Assembly (NCBI RefSeq): GCF_964275005.1
Contig: NC_092698.1
Location: 31,985,162-32,049,161 of the forward strand
Origin: Diadema setosum
Lineage: Eukaryota; Echinodermata; Echinoidea; Diadematoida; Diadematidae
Direction of reading: 5' to 3'
DNA: 64,000 nt
Every line of letters starts with the position of its first letter. Position 1 is the stretch's first letter. The notes below the pieces were generated by a model. The model was not told where the DNA came from, made no database searches, and worked only from the letters and a program-made list of their open reading frames with translations. The translations under genes and the position numbers were made by a program. Positions 23,201 through 36,908 of this stretch are shown here, in pieces.

Positions 23201-26200
23201 CTCGACAAACAGTTTCATCATTACTTACAATTCAGTACAGAGGACTCCGTAATAACAAAATCCTCGAGACCGGCAGTTTTCTTTTGTTATATCGAAACTT
23301 CGTTATAATTGAACAAATAAACAATAAAAATATGTAGAATAGATATCGTTGCGGCCTAAATTTTTCCTTTGCTGTAACCGGAATTTCATTATGACCACGT
23401 TCGTTATAATGGGAGTGGACTGTATGCAATTTTACATTCTTGGAGTCTCTTGATGGCAAACGAACTCCTTCCTCAGGTTACACAATGTATGCCAAGTCAT
23501 TTATCTGCACACTCTGCACTGTCATAAAGTGCCTTCTGTCAATCTCTGATAATCAACACCATTTTGGTAGGAAATTTTCATACTGTATATTCATCCCTGA
23601 TTTGCCACAAACAATCATCAGGGTGAATCAATGCACAAGTGTCTATACTATTTTGCTAATTTTTACTTCAATTTCTCTGCACTACATGGCTAGCTGACAT
23701 TGTAAAAGTACAAGCAGAATTTCCTCCCTTCTACACAGTTTTTAGTATAGCAATATTTGCACAATATACAGCATGCTCCTCAGGGACCTGTATGCTACTT
23801 TGATGTAGTTCATGAAATGAAGAGATGTAACTATGTCTGCATAGAATGTCTTTTTGACAATATTAAAGCAAGCAGATGCTGAAATGGCCTGTACAAAATT
23901 TTCTCCCTGATTCATCTTCTTTGGCAGTATGGCTCCATGCAATAAAATCAGCAAAGCCGACTTAGTTTTTTTCCAATGACTCCCTTTTCACCGCCAATCT
24001 ACAAACATGCAACATGCAGCATCTGATAACATGAAATTGATGAGTTTCTAAAAAGCTTTGGAGATTACATAATGCAGTATATAAAATATATACCATACAT
24101 GTACACGTATATAAATATTTTCTATCTCGTTATGACACAGCTATAGTGCTCTGCTTTGTAAGCTTCAACCAATTGTCCATGATTAGCCTACAGCCTTCCT
24201 CTATTTGACCTAATACAGGCCATTTATCTCTCACATCCAAGCATTCCAAACATCCTCTGATGGCTCTGTTATTCTTTGCTGAGTGTTTCAATGCCCCAAT
24301 ATCAAGGCACACAAAAGTTACAAAAGAGAGTATACATGTGCATCCATGATAGTTTAACGCCATAACTACAGTGGACTCGGGCAAATACCACTCCCAACTA
24401 CTGACGCAGCTCAGAGTCTGAATTCTTGTCAAAACGGACAACTTGGAACCAGAAGAATTTTGTCAGTGGAGGCGAACTCTCAGAAAGAGTTATTTTGACT
24501 TTGAAAACAATGTCAAAGTAGGTTAATAGTCAACGTTCACACAAATCAGACAACTGTTAAGAATATAAATCTATATGAAAATACTGAAAGTTCTGATTGT
24601 CAGTAAGTCCCACATCCTGGCATCTGACAAGGAATTTTATACAGACACCTTTGACCACATGACTATGATGTCATTGGGGAAATTCCTCATTTGTTTTGTC
24701 CAGTGAAAGACCACAATATGACAAAGTTATGATGTGTCACCTTCCTTTGTCTTTTAGATATGCATGTATGACAATGTATTCCCACTACACAGTACTTCAA
24801 GGGTGTGTACAGTTCTGGTTGAGGTGAGGATTAAGCTTTTAACATTTTGCGAGATATTCAGAAACCACTCTATGAGATGTCAAAGAGCATGCAATTCTAA
24901 GGGGTATCAAAAGTTTATTTGATGAAAATCGGTTTTGAAATGGCTGAGATATTCAAAAACAAGGTGAAACAAAGAGATCCTTATAAAGGCATGGCCTGAC
25001 GCCTTTTATAATTATTACTTTTTTGATATCTCGGCCATTTGAAAACCAATTTTCACCAAATAAACGTTGAATCCTTCTTAAAATTACATGCTCTTTCTTT
25101 CATATTTCATAAGAGGTTTCTCATTATCTCACTTAGGAATGTTCAAAACATGAATCCCCTGACTGAGATATTCAAAAGCAAGGTGAAACAAAGAAATCCT
25201 TTTAAAGGCGTGGCCTGACGCCTTTTATTATTATCACTTTTTTGATATCTCGGCCATTTGAAAACCAATTTTCACCAAATAAACGTTGAATCCTTCTTAA
25301 AATTACATGCTCTTTCATATTTCATAAGAGGTTTCTCATTATCTCACTTAGGAATGTTCAAAACATGAATCCCCACCTCAACCAGTACTGTACAGTCCCT
25401 TTATTAAGAAATTGTCCTTCAAGACAACATGAAAAATATTGGTGATATTCTGTGTCAAGTAGTGACGGGGTACTACTGCTGTACGAATACAAAATACCAG
25501 TCTGGCAACCCGAGCACATTTCTTGAGCTGCCTATTGAATACCACTTTTGATGATTTACTAACATTTAAACGATCATATGGACATGACATTCTTTTAATT
25601 GGGTCCTGTTGTTGTCCACTATTGCAGAATCTTTCCCCAACATATTGAATTTGTTTAATGGTGCTTATTTCTCCTGTGAAAACACTTTCATATATGAAAT
25701 GAAAGATATTGTTAAGATTCAAAGAAGTAGCAAAATGATGTGATACGGGAGGGGGAGGTGATTGTATATAATATGAAATCATTTGCATGGATCACGAAGT
25801 CTAATGTAAATCAACAACACAGCAGGTCCTTCTTGAGGTAACCAGTAAACTGACATGAAAGAAGAATTTGGGGTAATACAGCTACGGTGTAGTATACCTT
25901 CACATTGTTTGAATGGAATACAAAATGTGACTAATACTGATGAAAATTGTGAATTGTAAACCAGAGCAGGAAGCAGACCTGTGGAACACAGGATCATCAG
26001 AAGAAATTAATGTTAGCCAGAGACGTAGCTCTCTTTCACCTATGACCATACTGCTTTTTGATATACATGTGGCAATGCAGTTCTGCAAACATACACCATA
26101 AAATACTCATCAAGGGTTCTTTTATAAATATTGAAGATTAATATTAAAGCACATCCATGAATTGATGGAGATATGAAATGACAAAGATTACTGCATGCCT

Positions 26201-29200
26201 GCTACCAAATTTGATTAATTTTCTTGAATTCTGAAGACAGAGAAAGTGTATGAAGTCTTGACCAGATGTATTTTACATGGCAAGCATTTGCATCTAAATG
26301 GAGATTACAGGACAGTTCAACTGGTCAGTTACTTTAAAAAGAACATTACCTCTATTAACCTTGTATAGAATTCACATTGTTGCAGCTGTCAAATGACGAT
26401 ATATACTGCCGATGTATCTCTCTACACCTTTTAGATGAAATATGGTGCATTGCTACAGAGAGCTAAAATGAATGATTTTCCACTTTTCCCCCCGTAGTCA
26501 AGCATGCTCTAAATGTTGAGGAAGAGAGGACGCTTCAATGAAATAAAGATTACCAAGTCACCTTTCAAAGCGTACGCATTTGCAAGGGAGGAAGTGCTAA
26601 CTACGAACTGACTGAGAGGTGTCCGTTACCATTTGACATTGCAGGATCGTCACATTCAATTTGGGCTGCAGACAAAGTAATCATCAGCACTTTGAATCAA
26701 GTGGAACCATGTAAGTGACGTCACAGATGTCTAATCTGCAGTGTACAATTAGGCATATCGTTAGAAGAAGCACAAGGGCGTGAGGACATACTCAGGGCAG
26801 GGTAGCCAGCTGGAAAACGAAGCATTGGATCAGGCATTACTGAAAGTCACTTTCACATCATGTTCTACCTCTGTGAAGGGGTAGTTTACATGATATCTGC
26901 ATAGAGGCATTCTCAGAACAATATTTATCACAAGGTGGAAAGACATGGCCTTAGTATGGGTGACACAAATACCAACCAGTATCCTCAAAATATCACCCTT
27001 TCTTCAACCAAGGATCTACGACATACCACTGTGTGAAGCCTATGAAATTTAATCCTTCAAAACTCTTTTTACCAACTCTAATGTTAGTAGGTTACAAGAT
27101 GAGACAATGTTTTAGGTTGCACACAGCAATCATGTGTAAAGGCAGCGCATGAGACCTCCTAAACAAGAGAGTACTTTGTGAAAGCTTTGTGTGCTGTACA
27201 ACAAACAACACAGGCTCTTGTGATTGCAATATAAGGGTTAATAGCACTTTCACTTTCAACATTGACATTTCACTACTTTGCTACTATGAAATGAAGCACA
27301 TCACTGATGTTCAAGTAGTACTTGGTTTCTCCTACATGCTGCTATTTTCCCAAAATAGAACTGATTAAAGATGTACATTACTTTTAAACATGATTTCAAA
27401 CCTCCTTTTTTTCCCCCTAATGAAACTGCCACACAAGCTGCCTTTCGTTAGCAATAAAAGTGATCCAACAGGAAACATTAATGGCTTGCGGAAGCAATCT
27501 TCCCACTGAAGTTGTGAGTTGAACCAGTGCATCTGTCCAAACAACCACACACATAGCAGAGCAGTGGTTGACAGTTTCATATCGTCTTCAAAACGTTCAG
27601 TGACAGTTTGCATTCATAATGGAACATCATCTTGCTATCATCACGACTATTCATTGAATTTGAGGTGCTCATCAAAAAAAAAAAAATATTAAAGAAGATG
27701 AAGAAGATATGAAAAAGGAGGATTTTTTTGTGGATGCATTTCTCCACACTCATGTGTACCCTGCTGTTCTACATAAAGTGATAAGATCATCTGCTGCAAT
27801 GTTCTCTAGAGTCAATTGTAAAGTATTCCCTGCGACTGTGTATGGATGTCTGCAAGAACTTTGGTTAGAATCTACCACAGGGGCATATCCAAAGGGAAAT
27901 AAAAATGTGACCCGCTACAACAAAAAGGTCCTAAAGTCGCGCACGGTCGAAGCCGTAAAAATCGAGTTTGAAGTCAGAGCATTAAAATTGGTCAAAACTT
28001 ACGATTTTCCGATTTTGATATATTATTGGAGTCTAACATGTCTTCTGTCATCTGTCGAAATTTTGAAGCAAAAAGATCAAAGGAAAGACCAAAAAATAGC
28101 GTTTTTCTGAGCCATGTTTTTTTGGTGTTTCAACGAAGCAGAAACTGGTTCGAAAATTTGGATTGAGCGCCACAGATAGGTTCCGCCCCTAACAACGACC
28201 AGAGTGATCTCATTGGTCAGTTTGCTGCTTGCTGTTAACCGAAGCGTGAAGCTCGCACACTGTCCAGTCGACTGGTGCGTGCGGGCGGGGTGTGCTATGC
28301 TCAGCCGCTTCTCACATCCTGGTCACTGATTGGTTGGTGAGGAGACCGCCGACGCTGATGTGCTTGAATGAACTCTTCGGGGGTTGCTAGGGCTTACCTT
28401 CTATTGTCCAGAGGTGAAAACTGACTTGCGTGTCCCTTGGTCGCGATTGCGTCGAAAGGAAGACATTTAGGGCGCTTTTCTCGAAACAGTGATTTTCCAG
28501 ACGTCTCGACATGCTCTCTTTTAAACATCGATATCTCCGCAGCCGATTATTTTTTATAAAATGTGTTATATATCAATTTAAAGCAGAAAGATTAGGGGAT
28601 TATATCATGCAATTTTCAAATAATCGACCTCGCCCGACTTTAGGATCATTTTGTTGTAGCGGGTCACAAATGTTCAAAATATCTCTAAGTTTGATTTGCG
28701 ACACAAACCTGTTAATGGATTTCATGATATGATCTGTAAGTAAAAACTATTATTGTTAAGAAATCAAACAGGCAAGGATTCCTGCAGCCAACCCTCAGAC
28801 CAATATGCGAAGTACACTGTATATTCAATGGGACTCATAATGTCACCAATAAAGTTAACCTCTCCAATGCTCCTTTCCCCTCTTCATACATCCTAATCAC
28901 TTTGAAGCAAAATCCACTCACTGTACATCTGAGCTGATATCTCATTTGGAAAACAAGTTTTTACGCAGCGTTTTGAAGACGATGTAATACTACATACCAC
29001 AAACACACACTCACTTCAATTGGCGTCCTTTCTGTGCATGATAGCCACATGGACTACAATTATGGCGAGATGTGAGAACTATGAACCGAAACTCTTAACC
29101 TACAATCAAAAAGCCATAACACTTTTATTTACATGCATCTGGGGTTTCCCCTAAAATTGCTAGTATCTTGTCTGTATTCCTCAATAGAGGCTGATGGCAG

Positions 29201-32200
29201 AGTCTGAATGGTAGCTGATATTGAGCCGCTTTGATCGTTAGTAGCACAGATACAAAGCTTCCTGTTAATGCTGCCAGCAACACCACTGATGCAACTGCAG
29301 CTGTTTTTATTGGAGCTATTCTATAAATGTAGTAGCTGTGCTTTGGTGAACCCTGCAGATTTAGATAGAATTGAACCACATGGGGTCAAATTAAGATCAA
29401 GCTTATGAACCAATTAGGAAAGAAGAAATGTAAGAGGCTATTACTTTTTCATTGTGTGTCTTCTTTTTTTTTTTTCTTTTGTGCTCCGTAGTTATCTTGC
29501 AAGCAACTAAAGATCAAGCACAGAGTCTTTGTCTGCTCACACTGCCCTATCACTGATTTGAACATTTTCTTGATGTGTCATAACTTTAAATTCCAATAAG
29601 CCCATTTCTGCTGAAGTTCATGCCACTCCATAGAAAAAGGAAACACACCACAACACACTTCCAAGTTTGAAAATCTACATGAAAAACCACCACTAGTAAG
29701 CAGTGATGTAGCTCTCATGCGGATGATAGTTCATTGTTTCCAGATATAACCCCCCCCCATCCGTAGACTAAAAACACCAAAGAAACACCCAACAATCTTA
29801 CCCAGAGTAGGAGCTGAGACCTTATGTGAGCTCAACATTGTAAAAATAAAAGCTCAATCTACATCACTGACCATTTGAGGGTATAGTCTCTCCAGTACAA
29901 TAAATACTGCAGAGCAAAAGCACTCATCAAGGGTTAGATTTCAGGAAACTCTAAAAGAGTTATTTGCAAATGACAGCTACCACCTCACAGACACAAGCAA
30001 AATGGTTTTGATCTTCCCAGATGGGTGTTCTCAGTCTGCCACTGACAGTGATTATGGCTGTGTGCACATGTCATGTGGGTAGCAGCAGTGGATCTGCTGG
30101 TTTGCTGCCAACTACAAGGGGCTTATCTTACATGGGATCTTCTTGAAGACTTGTTTTGCCATGAAGTCCTGAAAGCGTTGCGCGTAGAAGCCTGGTCTGT
30201 GCACTGAGACCGTGTCGCCATCGTGTACCACCGATTTCCATGTGTGCTCTAGCTTTTTCTTTAGTCTATTAACAAACAATAGAGATATAAAAGATCAGGA
30301 TGTTGCATCAAAACAATAAAGGGATTGAAAGTCTGGATGTTGTGTTTATACAATACAGAAATACAAGGTCAGGATGCTGCGTTCAAACAATATAAAAATA
30401 CAAGGTCAGGACATTGCGTTTAAACAATACAGAAACACAAGGTCAGGATGTCGCCTTCAAACATTCCTCTTTCTGATACACAATACTAACCCAAAGTCGT
30501 GTGCCAACAGAGAATTTTATCATTAACCCTAGAGGGAATCATAATATACCCTTGTACGGCACAATCATAATAAAGATCATAGTAACAACTCAAGAGTATG
30601 TTCTTACTTCCTTGACTGCAACAATTTGTTGGACAGAAACAATGTATTCACAACTCACATGTCAAAGAATTTACAAACAAGATAAAAGAAATGAAAACTA
30701 AGGGCTAGATTCTGGGGTTGCATGATATTTGGCGTGTTTTCAAAGTGAAGAAAAAAGTTTGGTACTATTCATATCTATGCCCCTGTTCATATCTTTTTTC
30801 TTGTTACAATGTTCTTTTTATCCCTGTAGATAACTTTCAGATATACAATTTGTAGGACAGAAACAATGTAATCACACCATAAGTGTCAAGAAACTTATAA
30901 ACTAAAGCAACGGGAAGAAAAAATAAAGGCTATCTGTTTTAGGGTCACGTTCTCTTGGAATTTTTGCAAGTGGAAAGAGAAGACAGGTTAAATTCATATC
31001 TATGCAAAACCATATTCTTTGTGTTCATTTGGTGTTGGTCCTTTTTCATCTTACGTCACCATCCTCTTTGACTTTTTTCAGATCACATTACATCTAGATG
31101 TTATTGTCAGAGTGCATGGACATGGCCACATTTTCTGATGTACAGATTTCTCTTTTTCTGTGTGACAAGAAACTTACTTGTAACATTGTAAGATGTCTAT
31201 GATACCAATGAAGAGAAGTAATCTGTCCCCTTTGGAACTTTTAGCTGGAATACCACCACTCCTGTTATGAAAGAGAGAGAGGAAGAAAAGAGGAGACACA
31301 TAGTGATCACAATAAACTCAACATGACTGAAATATTCTTGTCCGGTATAACATTTCACAGGATCTTAAAAAATGGTCTAGTATGGTCAAGTACTTGATGC
31401 ACAGAGATGACCCAACCTAGGATTACTATTTATTACATTTGTCAGTGGAATCCTCAAAGTCCATCCTTTCTTGCAATAATTAATGTACATCTGTGTGGTA
31501 CTCGTTACATTAATTCTTGACGAAACTGAGCTTATGGCTGAGACACAGGCAAAATTAGTATCCTACCTACGATCTTTACTTGTAATGGGCAGGCACACAA
31601 GTGGGTTCATTTGAGCACAATTACCATACAACAATTTGCCAGGTCACGACCTGAAAAGTCTTGAAGGTCACACACAGAAGACAAACTACAGTCAAACCTG
31701 TCTATAGCTCCCACCCAAGGGAGATGAAAAGAGTAGCCGTTATAGACAGATGGCCACTATAGACAGGTTATTCGACATTTTATGTACATTGCTTACAGGT
31801 ACACTTGCACATGTATTATCGTTGTATCCATCTGTAAGTACTTACAAGTACATGTAGGCCTATGTGGATGTATGCACGTTTTTCATGCAGTAGCAGTGTT
31901 TCATACAGTAGCATGCGCAGAGCAAAGCAAACAATTTGCTAGTGCATTACTATGATTGAATGGTGGGTGAATGCAGCAGTGGCAATCACTTGATGTTAGC
32001 CATGAATGACCAGCACAGCAGCAAAAGCAGAAAAACATTCTGAATTATCTGCAGGGCTGCAGCTCTGTACAGGTCTGTGGCCACTATGGACAGGTTAAAA
32101 TCTACTGCGGGGGACAAAATTGGTAGCCACTGGCCATGTTAGACAGATGGCCGCTACACAGAGGGTCTAAACATGGCTTTTCTATCAGGGTGAGTTTTTA

Positions 32201-33438
32201 GTGGCCACATACAGCAGGTGGTCACTAGGGCAGGTTTGACTGTATTTCCTAGAAGGGGATGTCTGACATCTCGTGAAGTACTAAAATCCCTAGCCAGAGA
32301 GAGGAAGGATGCTGTAGAACTGTGCAAACAAAAAGTGAGACTGGCATACCACCAGGACAGACTTGGTACTGGCCGAAATCTCTACATGCTTCCGTAATAC
32401 TCATGTGCGTGTGTGCTTTCCAAAGTTCAAGGAAAGGGCTTTGCCACAGAGGTCTGCACTACTGGACTATCAGGTGGTCCAGTCATCCTGTTTGTACACC
32501 AAGCATTAGTCCACCACAAAGAGCACCACAACACTTTAATTTCCCTCTAACTGTGTGTGTCATGATATGGGGGCATACATACACTGCCATCGAACCACTG
32601 ACAACTCACAGGGCATTTTTCTAGGACCAATACCATACTAAAACAGCCTAAATTCATACAGCCAGATAGTAAAGGTCATCATTTTTCATTTGTAAATTCA
32701 ACTTTATATACTACGGGATGTAAAACTTCAGTAAAATGTAATGTTATAACAAGTAAAATGAGTGTATGAGTCCCTAAAAACAAGTTGGAACACATATCTA
32801 CATATTCCCGAGGAAGAATCAAGTATATGGTGAAATATACTGATCTCCAGTCATACCATGAGATTGTAACTTTGAAGTTATTACGTCCACAGCCAATCCT
32901 AGCAGAATGAGAAGTATTTCCCGCAATCATACTCACTGTTCATCATCCCCGCCCATGACATATGTTTCTGATTGACCCTGGATGGCTTCACGTGTTGTTG
33001 AGAATGCTGCCACCCTCTGCTTGTTGTACGACCGTGACCGTTCTAACCTCGGGGGTAGACCTGCAATTTACATGGTAGACATGACAAGATGTAGCATAAA
33101 TAACACTCACGTCTTTTAAATTCTGTTTCTCGGACTTTAGAACTGGACATGTCAATTTAATGATTTATTAATTTTCTTTGTCTTACACTCTGTCTGAATG
33201 AAATCTCACATCAATCATTTCTGAAAAACTTATCACAAAGAAAAGTTATCATAAAAAAAAAAGAAATATGAAATGTAAATACATACAGTGTACATTTCCA
33301 GAATTATCGCATGAAATTGTAATACAGATCAACGAAAAAGGGTCAGTGTTGTTAAGCATGAGACAAAGAGCATGCCTGTACGAGAGAGAGAGGGTAAGTG
33401 CAAGATGCCTGACTTGAATGAGTGTGAGTGTGTGCTGA

Positions 33439-33470
<32 letters not shown>

Positions 33471-36400
33471 GAAGAGACTGAGATGGAGATGGAGACAAAC
33501 CTGACGATGAGTTAAAGTCATCTCCCTCAGTGGGTGTGCGAGGGGTCTCCGGTGCACTGGATGGGTCAAAGGAATAGTCTGGGGGGAGGTCCTCCAGGCC
33601 TGTTGGGGTGCTTGGGTTCGCTCTCGCCTCCTTCGCCTGTTACCATAGCAACAATCACGCATGAATGGAGAAACAAGAAAGGATGAGACTTAGAAAATGC
33701 CACAAATATATATGTTTAAGAGGAAGCAAACATCTCCAAGCGTACAGCTCTCAGCTGTCATAGTGCTGTATAATGCCAAGATGTACGTATACATTTTCTG
33801 AACGCAAGAGACCAAAACAAACCATGACTATCCTGATCTAAACACAATGCACTTTTATTCAAGCTAACCAAATTGCAGAACTCTGCTTGTAATGCAAGGT
33901 TCAAATGCACTGCGTAAACTGTACGAAAAAATGGAAGGTTAGGAGACGCTTTAATGAAGCGTTAAAACCTGGGAGTGTATTTTTTAGGTATTTTTACTGC
34001 ATTTTGCAGTTTTGATTCTTTTCCAGATGAGCATTGGTTGGGAGGGGGTTACCAACACAGCCAATCCCCTAAAATGTTTCTATTTTTACACATTTAGCAG
34101 CCAAGTACATCTCTACATGAGTCTCTACTTACAAAATCTCGTGCTTGTTGATCGACATTGTGAATACCAAGAAGCAAGCTGTAATCCATGATCTTGAAAC
34201 TTTCCAGTACCTTTGAGATTGAACAACACAGAAGAAAAACAGAAAGGTAAGTAAGGGCAAACTTTAGCACATGAAATTTTGGTAGAGTATGCAAAACAAA
34301 ACTCCTGCATACATTTCATTTTTCTTTTTTAAAGGGATCATATAGTTTTGGTTGAGACCTAATTTCAGGTTTCTAACATTTTTTGGTGAGATAATGAGAA
34401 ACCTCTTACGAAATATGAAAGAGCATGTAATTCCATGAGGAATTCAACATTTATTTGATGAAAATTGGTTTTGAAATGGCTGAGATATCCAAAACAGAGC
34501 GATTCTAATAAGTGTGGGACCCACACTTTATTACGATCGCTTTGTTTTACTTTGTTTTTGGATGTTTCAGTCGTTCCAAACCTGAATTCTATCAAATAAA
34601 CTTTGAATTCCTCTTAAAATGGTATGCTCTGTACTATTTCATAGGAGTGTTCTTGGTATCTCGCAAAAAGTTAAAAGTCCAATTCTCATCTCCACCAATA
34701 CTGTACCATCCCTTTAAGCTCTAGTGCCTTAAAACTTTTGTTACTTGCATAACATAGTTGAAGCATTTGGTATAGCAATAATTAACCGCCAGCTACACAC
34801 CATTCTGAATAAATTGTGCTTAAATGAGCTATACCTACATTCAATGTCAAACCAGATATAAGACATAGATAATGGGTTATATACGGTTTATATGGTTTCA
34901 TATAGTTATATGTACAAAATACTGTAAGTCCTCATCATGACCTGCATTTGAATTACATCAAACATTCAAGGTAAACAACACACAGCAATACAAACATATC
35001 ACAACTAAAGAGAAATGCCGTTACCACAGTCCAAGAGAAATGATCTAAAAGCAAAAGCTGTGGATTAGCAATGTATCACTTATACTGCTCTTTTGGCTCA
35101 AATGGTCAGCAGTAATTACAATCTATTGGGCATTGACCCTATTTTTACAAAGCATCATTAATATGTCGACAGACAAACAATGAATGACTCTGGTTGAAAT
35201 TCCTGTCATGAGTATCAAAGAAAACAGATGCTTTCATGCACATGAAATACAAGATATCAAGATGCTATTAGATGTACTGATGACTATTTGGCAACAAGAA
35301 GGGCAGGGGGATGGAGTACTATCTAAACAAACAGACTGATCATTCCCTGTGTGAAGAGAAAGGGAGTGAATGTATACATAAAGGAATCTGAACTTGACAG
35401 ATCCAAAACATAAGCATGGAATTGCTGTACACTGAGAAATGCGAGACCATTTCCACAGAAGACAATCCTCGACTACTCAGAGTGAAATATTCCCAGAATG
35501 CACTTACCCTGCAATCCCTTTGTATCGTCTTGAGCAAAGCGTTGTACGTGAGTGCGTCTAGATGCAACCCATCTGGATGTTCTTCCATGAAATCCAGATC
35601 TTTCAACGTCGGTGATTTCTTCTGCTTCTCATTGCGTGATGCTTTCCTCTTGTACGTCGACCCCTATGACAAACGGATGGCAATAAGGTATGTTCAAATA
35701 AACACCGGGCCTGCTCTACTGAAACTCACCCCAAGGGCTACCAGACCCAGTGACACTAGTACATGTATCTGAATGTAGTGATAAAGGCAAAACAAGGCAT
35801 CCTGACTTCTATTCTCAAGTAATCAAATTATGATCTCCTTATACAACAAATTATTGTAAAGTTGAAGTAGAAAGAGTAGATTGCTATATTTACAGCTTTG
35901 GCAAAAAATCTAACATGTCTTCTTTCATTTACCTCACCAGACATGAGGCTAAGCATGCACAAGTGATAGTATTTTCTATCAGCTTGTCATGAACATGTAT
36001 GTATATGCTGGAAAACTGTACCTTATTAAGCTTGGCATATATATCTACACTCGCAGCATACAAATAAGTGTCTTAATTTCTATGCACATAAGAATCATTA
36101 CAACAACAGCAAAGAGAAAAACCTTTACTTGATGATAAAAGGGCGTAACTAAACTCTTTCCATACATGCATAAACCTGGTATATAAGCATATGTGCAGAT
36201 GAATTCAGAACACATTATGAATTACCAAAGGACTGGAATTACTTTTGTCACTCTAATCGTCTAACTACCAAAAAGATACTGTTAATGAAAGAGTTTATGA
36301 AGTTATCAAGACTTCATTGTAAAAGTCATCAGCCTGCCACTCATCGTAATTGAGCACTGAAGAAATTACATGAATACCATCGGCATGACATATGCTGAAA

Positions 36401-36877
36401 TTAAACTCCACATACATGCAAAAAGAATATACTTGGCACCGGTATGAACGCAAATTAGTTCCTACCACAAGCCAGTCAACAATAAAAGGCACTCCCTTGT
36501 ATCACGTAGCAGAGTAAACAGAACGGACCAAATCTAATTTTGAAAATTGAATGAGCAGCTAATCATCTCATTCCATCTGTTTATTTTGCCTCGTCCGTCC
36601 CTACCGCCATGCCCTCTACCTCCCTTCTCCCCCCCCCCCCCTCCATCTTTTCAACTACAACATGCCTCACATGTCTACTTTTCGCTTGCATGCACCTTGG
36701 TCCAGCAGGCCCTGGCTTTGACATTTTCTTTATTAAAAATCTGCCAGAACTGAGATCTCTACAAACTTCACAGTTAATTGAGCAGTGATGCTGCACTCTC
36801 AGGATAGAATAATTCCTTACTCTAATAGCATGGAGGTAGCATTACACCTCACGCACCCTCTGGCATACTGACCTTTT

Positions 36878-36908
<31 letters not shown>

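Larger units (their letters stand above)
21367..30131 (-). other. PIP5K1 intron 10
   Basis: 8.8 kb, donor GTAAGAT, acceptor ACTGCAG. It holds four inverted-repeat DNA elements (22390, 23238, 24799, 27906), which make up roughly a quarter of it. Several open frames of 80-136 codons on the minus strand match nothing I recognise. Confidence 0.85.

Noticed and set aside
24130..24441. Minus-strand open frame of 103 codons in PIP5K1 intron 10 ([20 protein letters not shown] ...), with a vague resemblance to helical-repeat proteins
   Set aside because: No recognisable family, no convincing splice sites or start context, and composition like the intron around it. Transcript evidence would be needed.
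25378..25788. 136-codon minus-strand open frame
   Set aside because: Its C-terminal end runs into the foldback element copy at 24799-25403, and the rest matches nothing I recognise. Likely chance.
29125..29379. Minus-strand open frame of 84 codons followed by TAAATAAAAG
   Set aside because: The stop next to a poly(A)-like signal looked like a nested gene end, but there is no upstream exon, no known domain and no GC rise.
33890..33915. tRNA B-box-like GGTTCAAAT
   Set aside because: No A box at the right distance and no cloverleaf can be drawn. No tRNA, rRNA or snRNA gene was found in the window.
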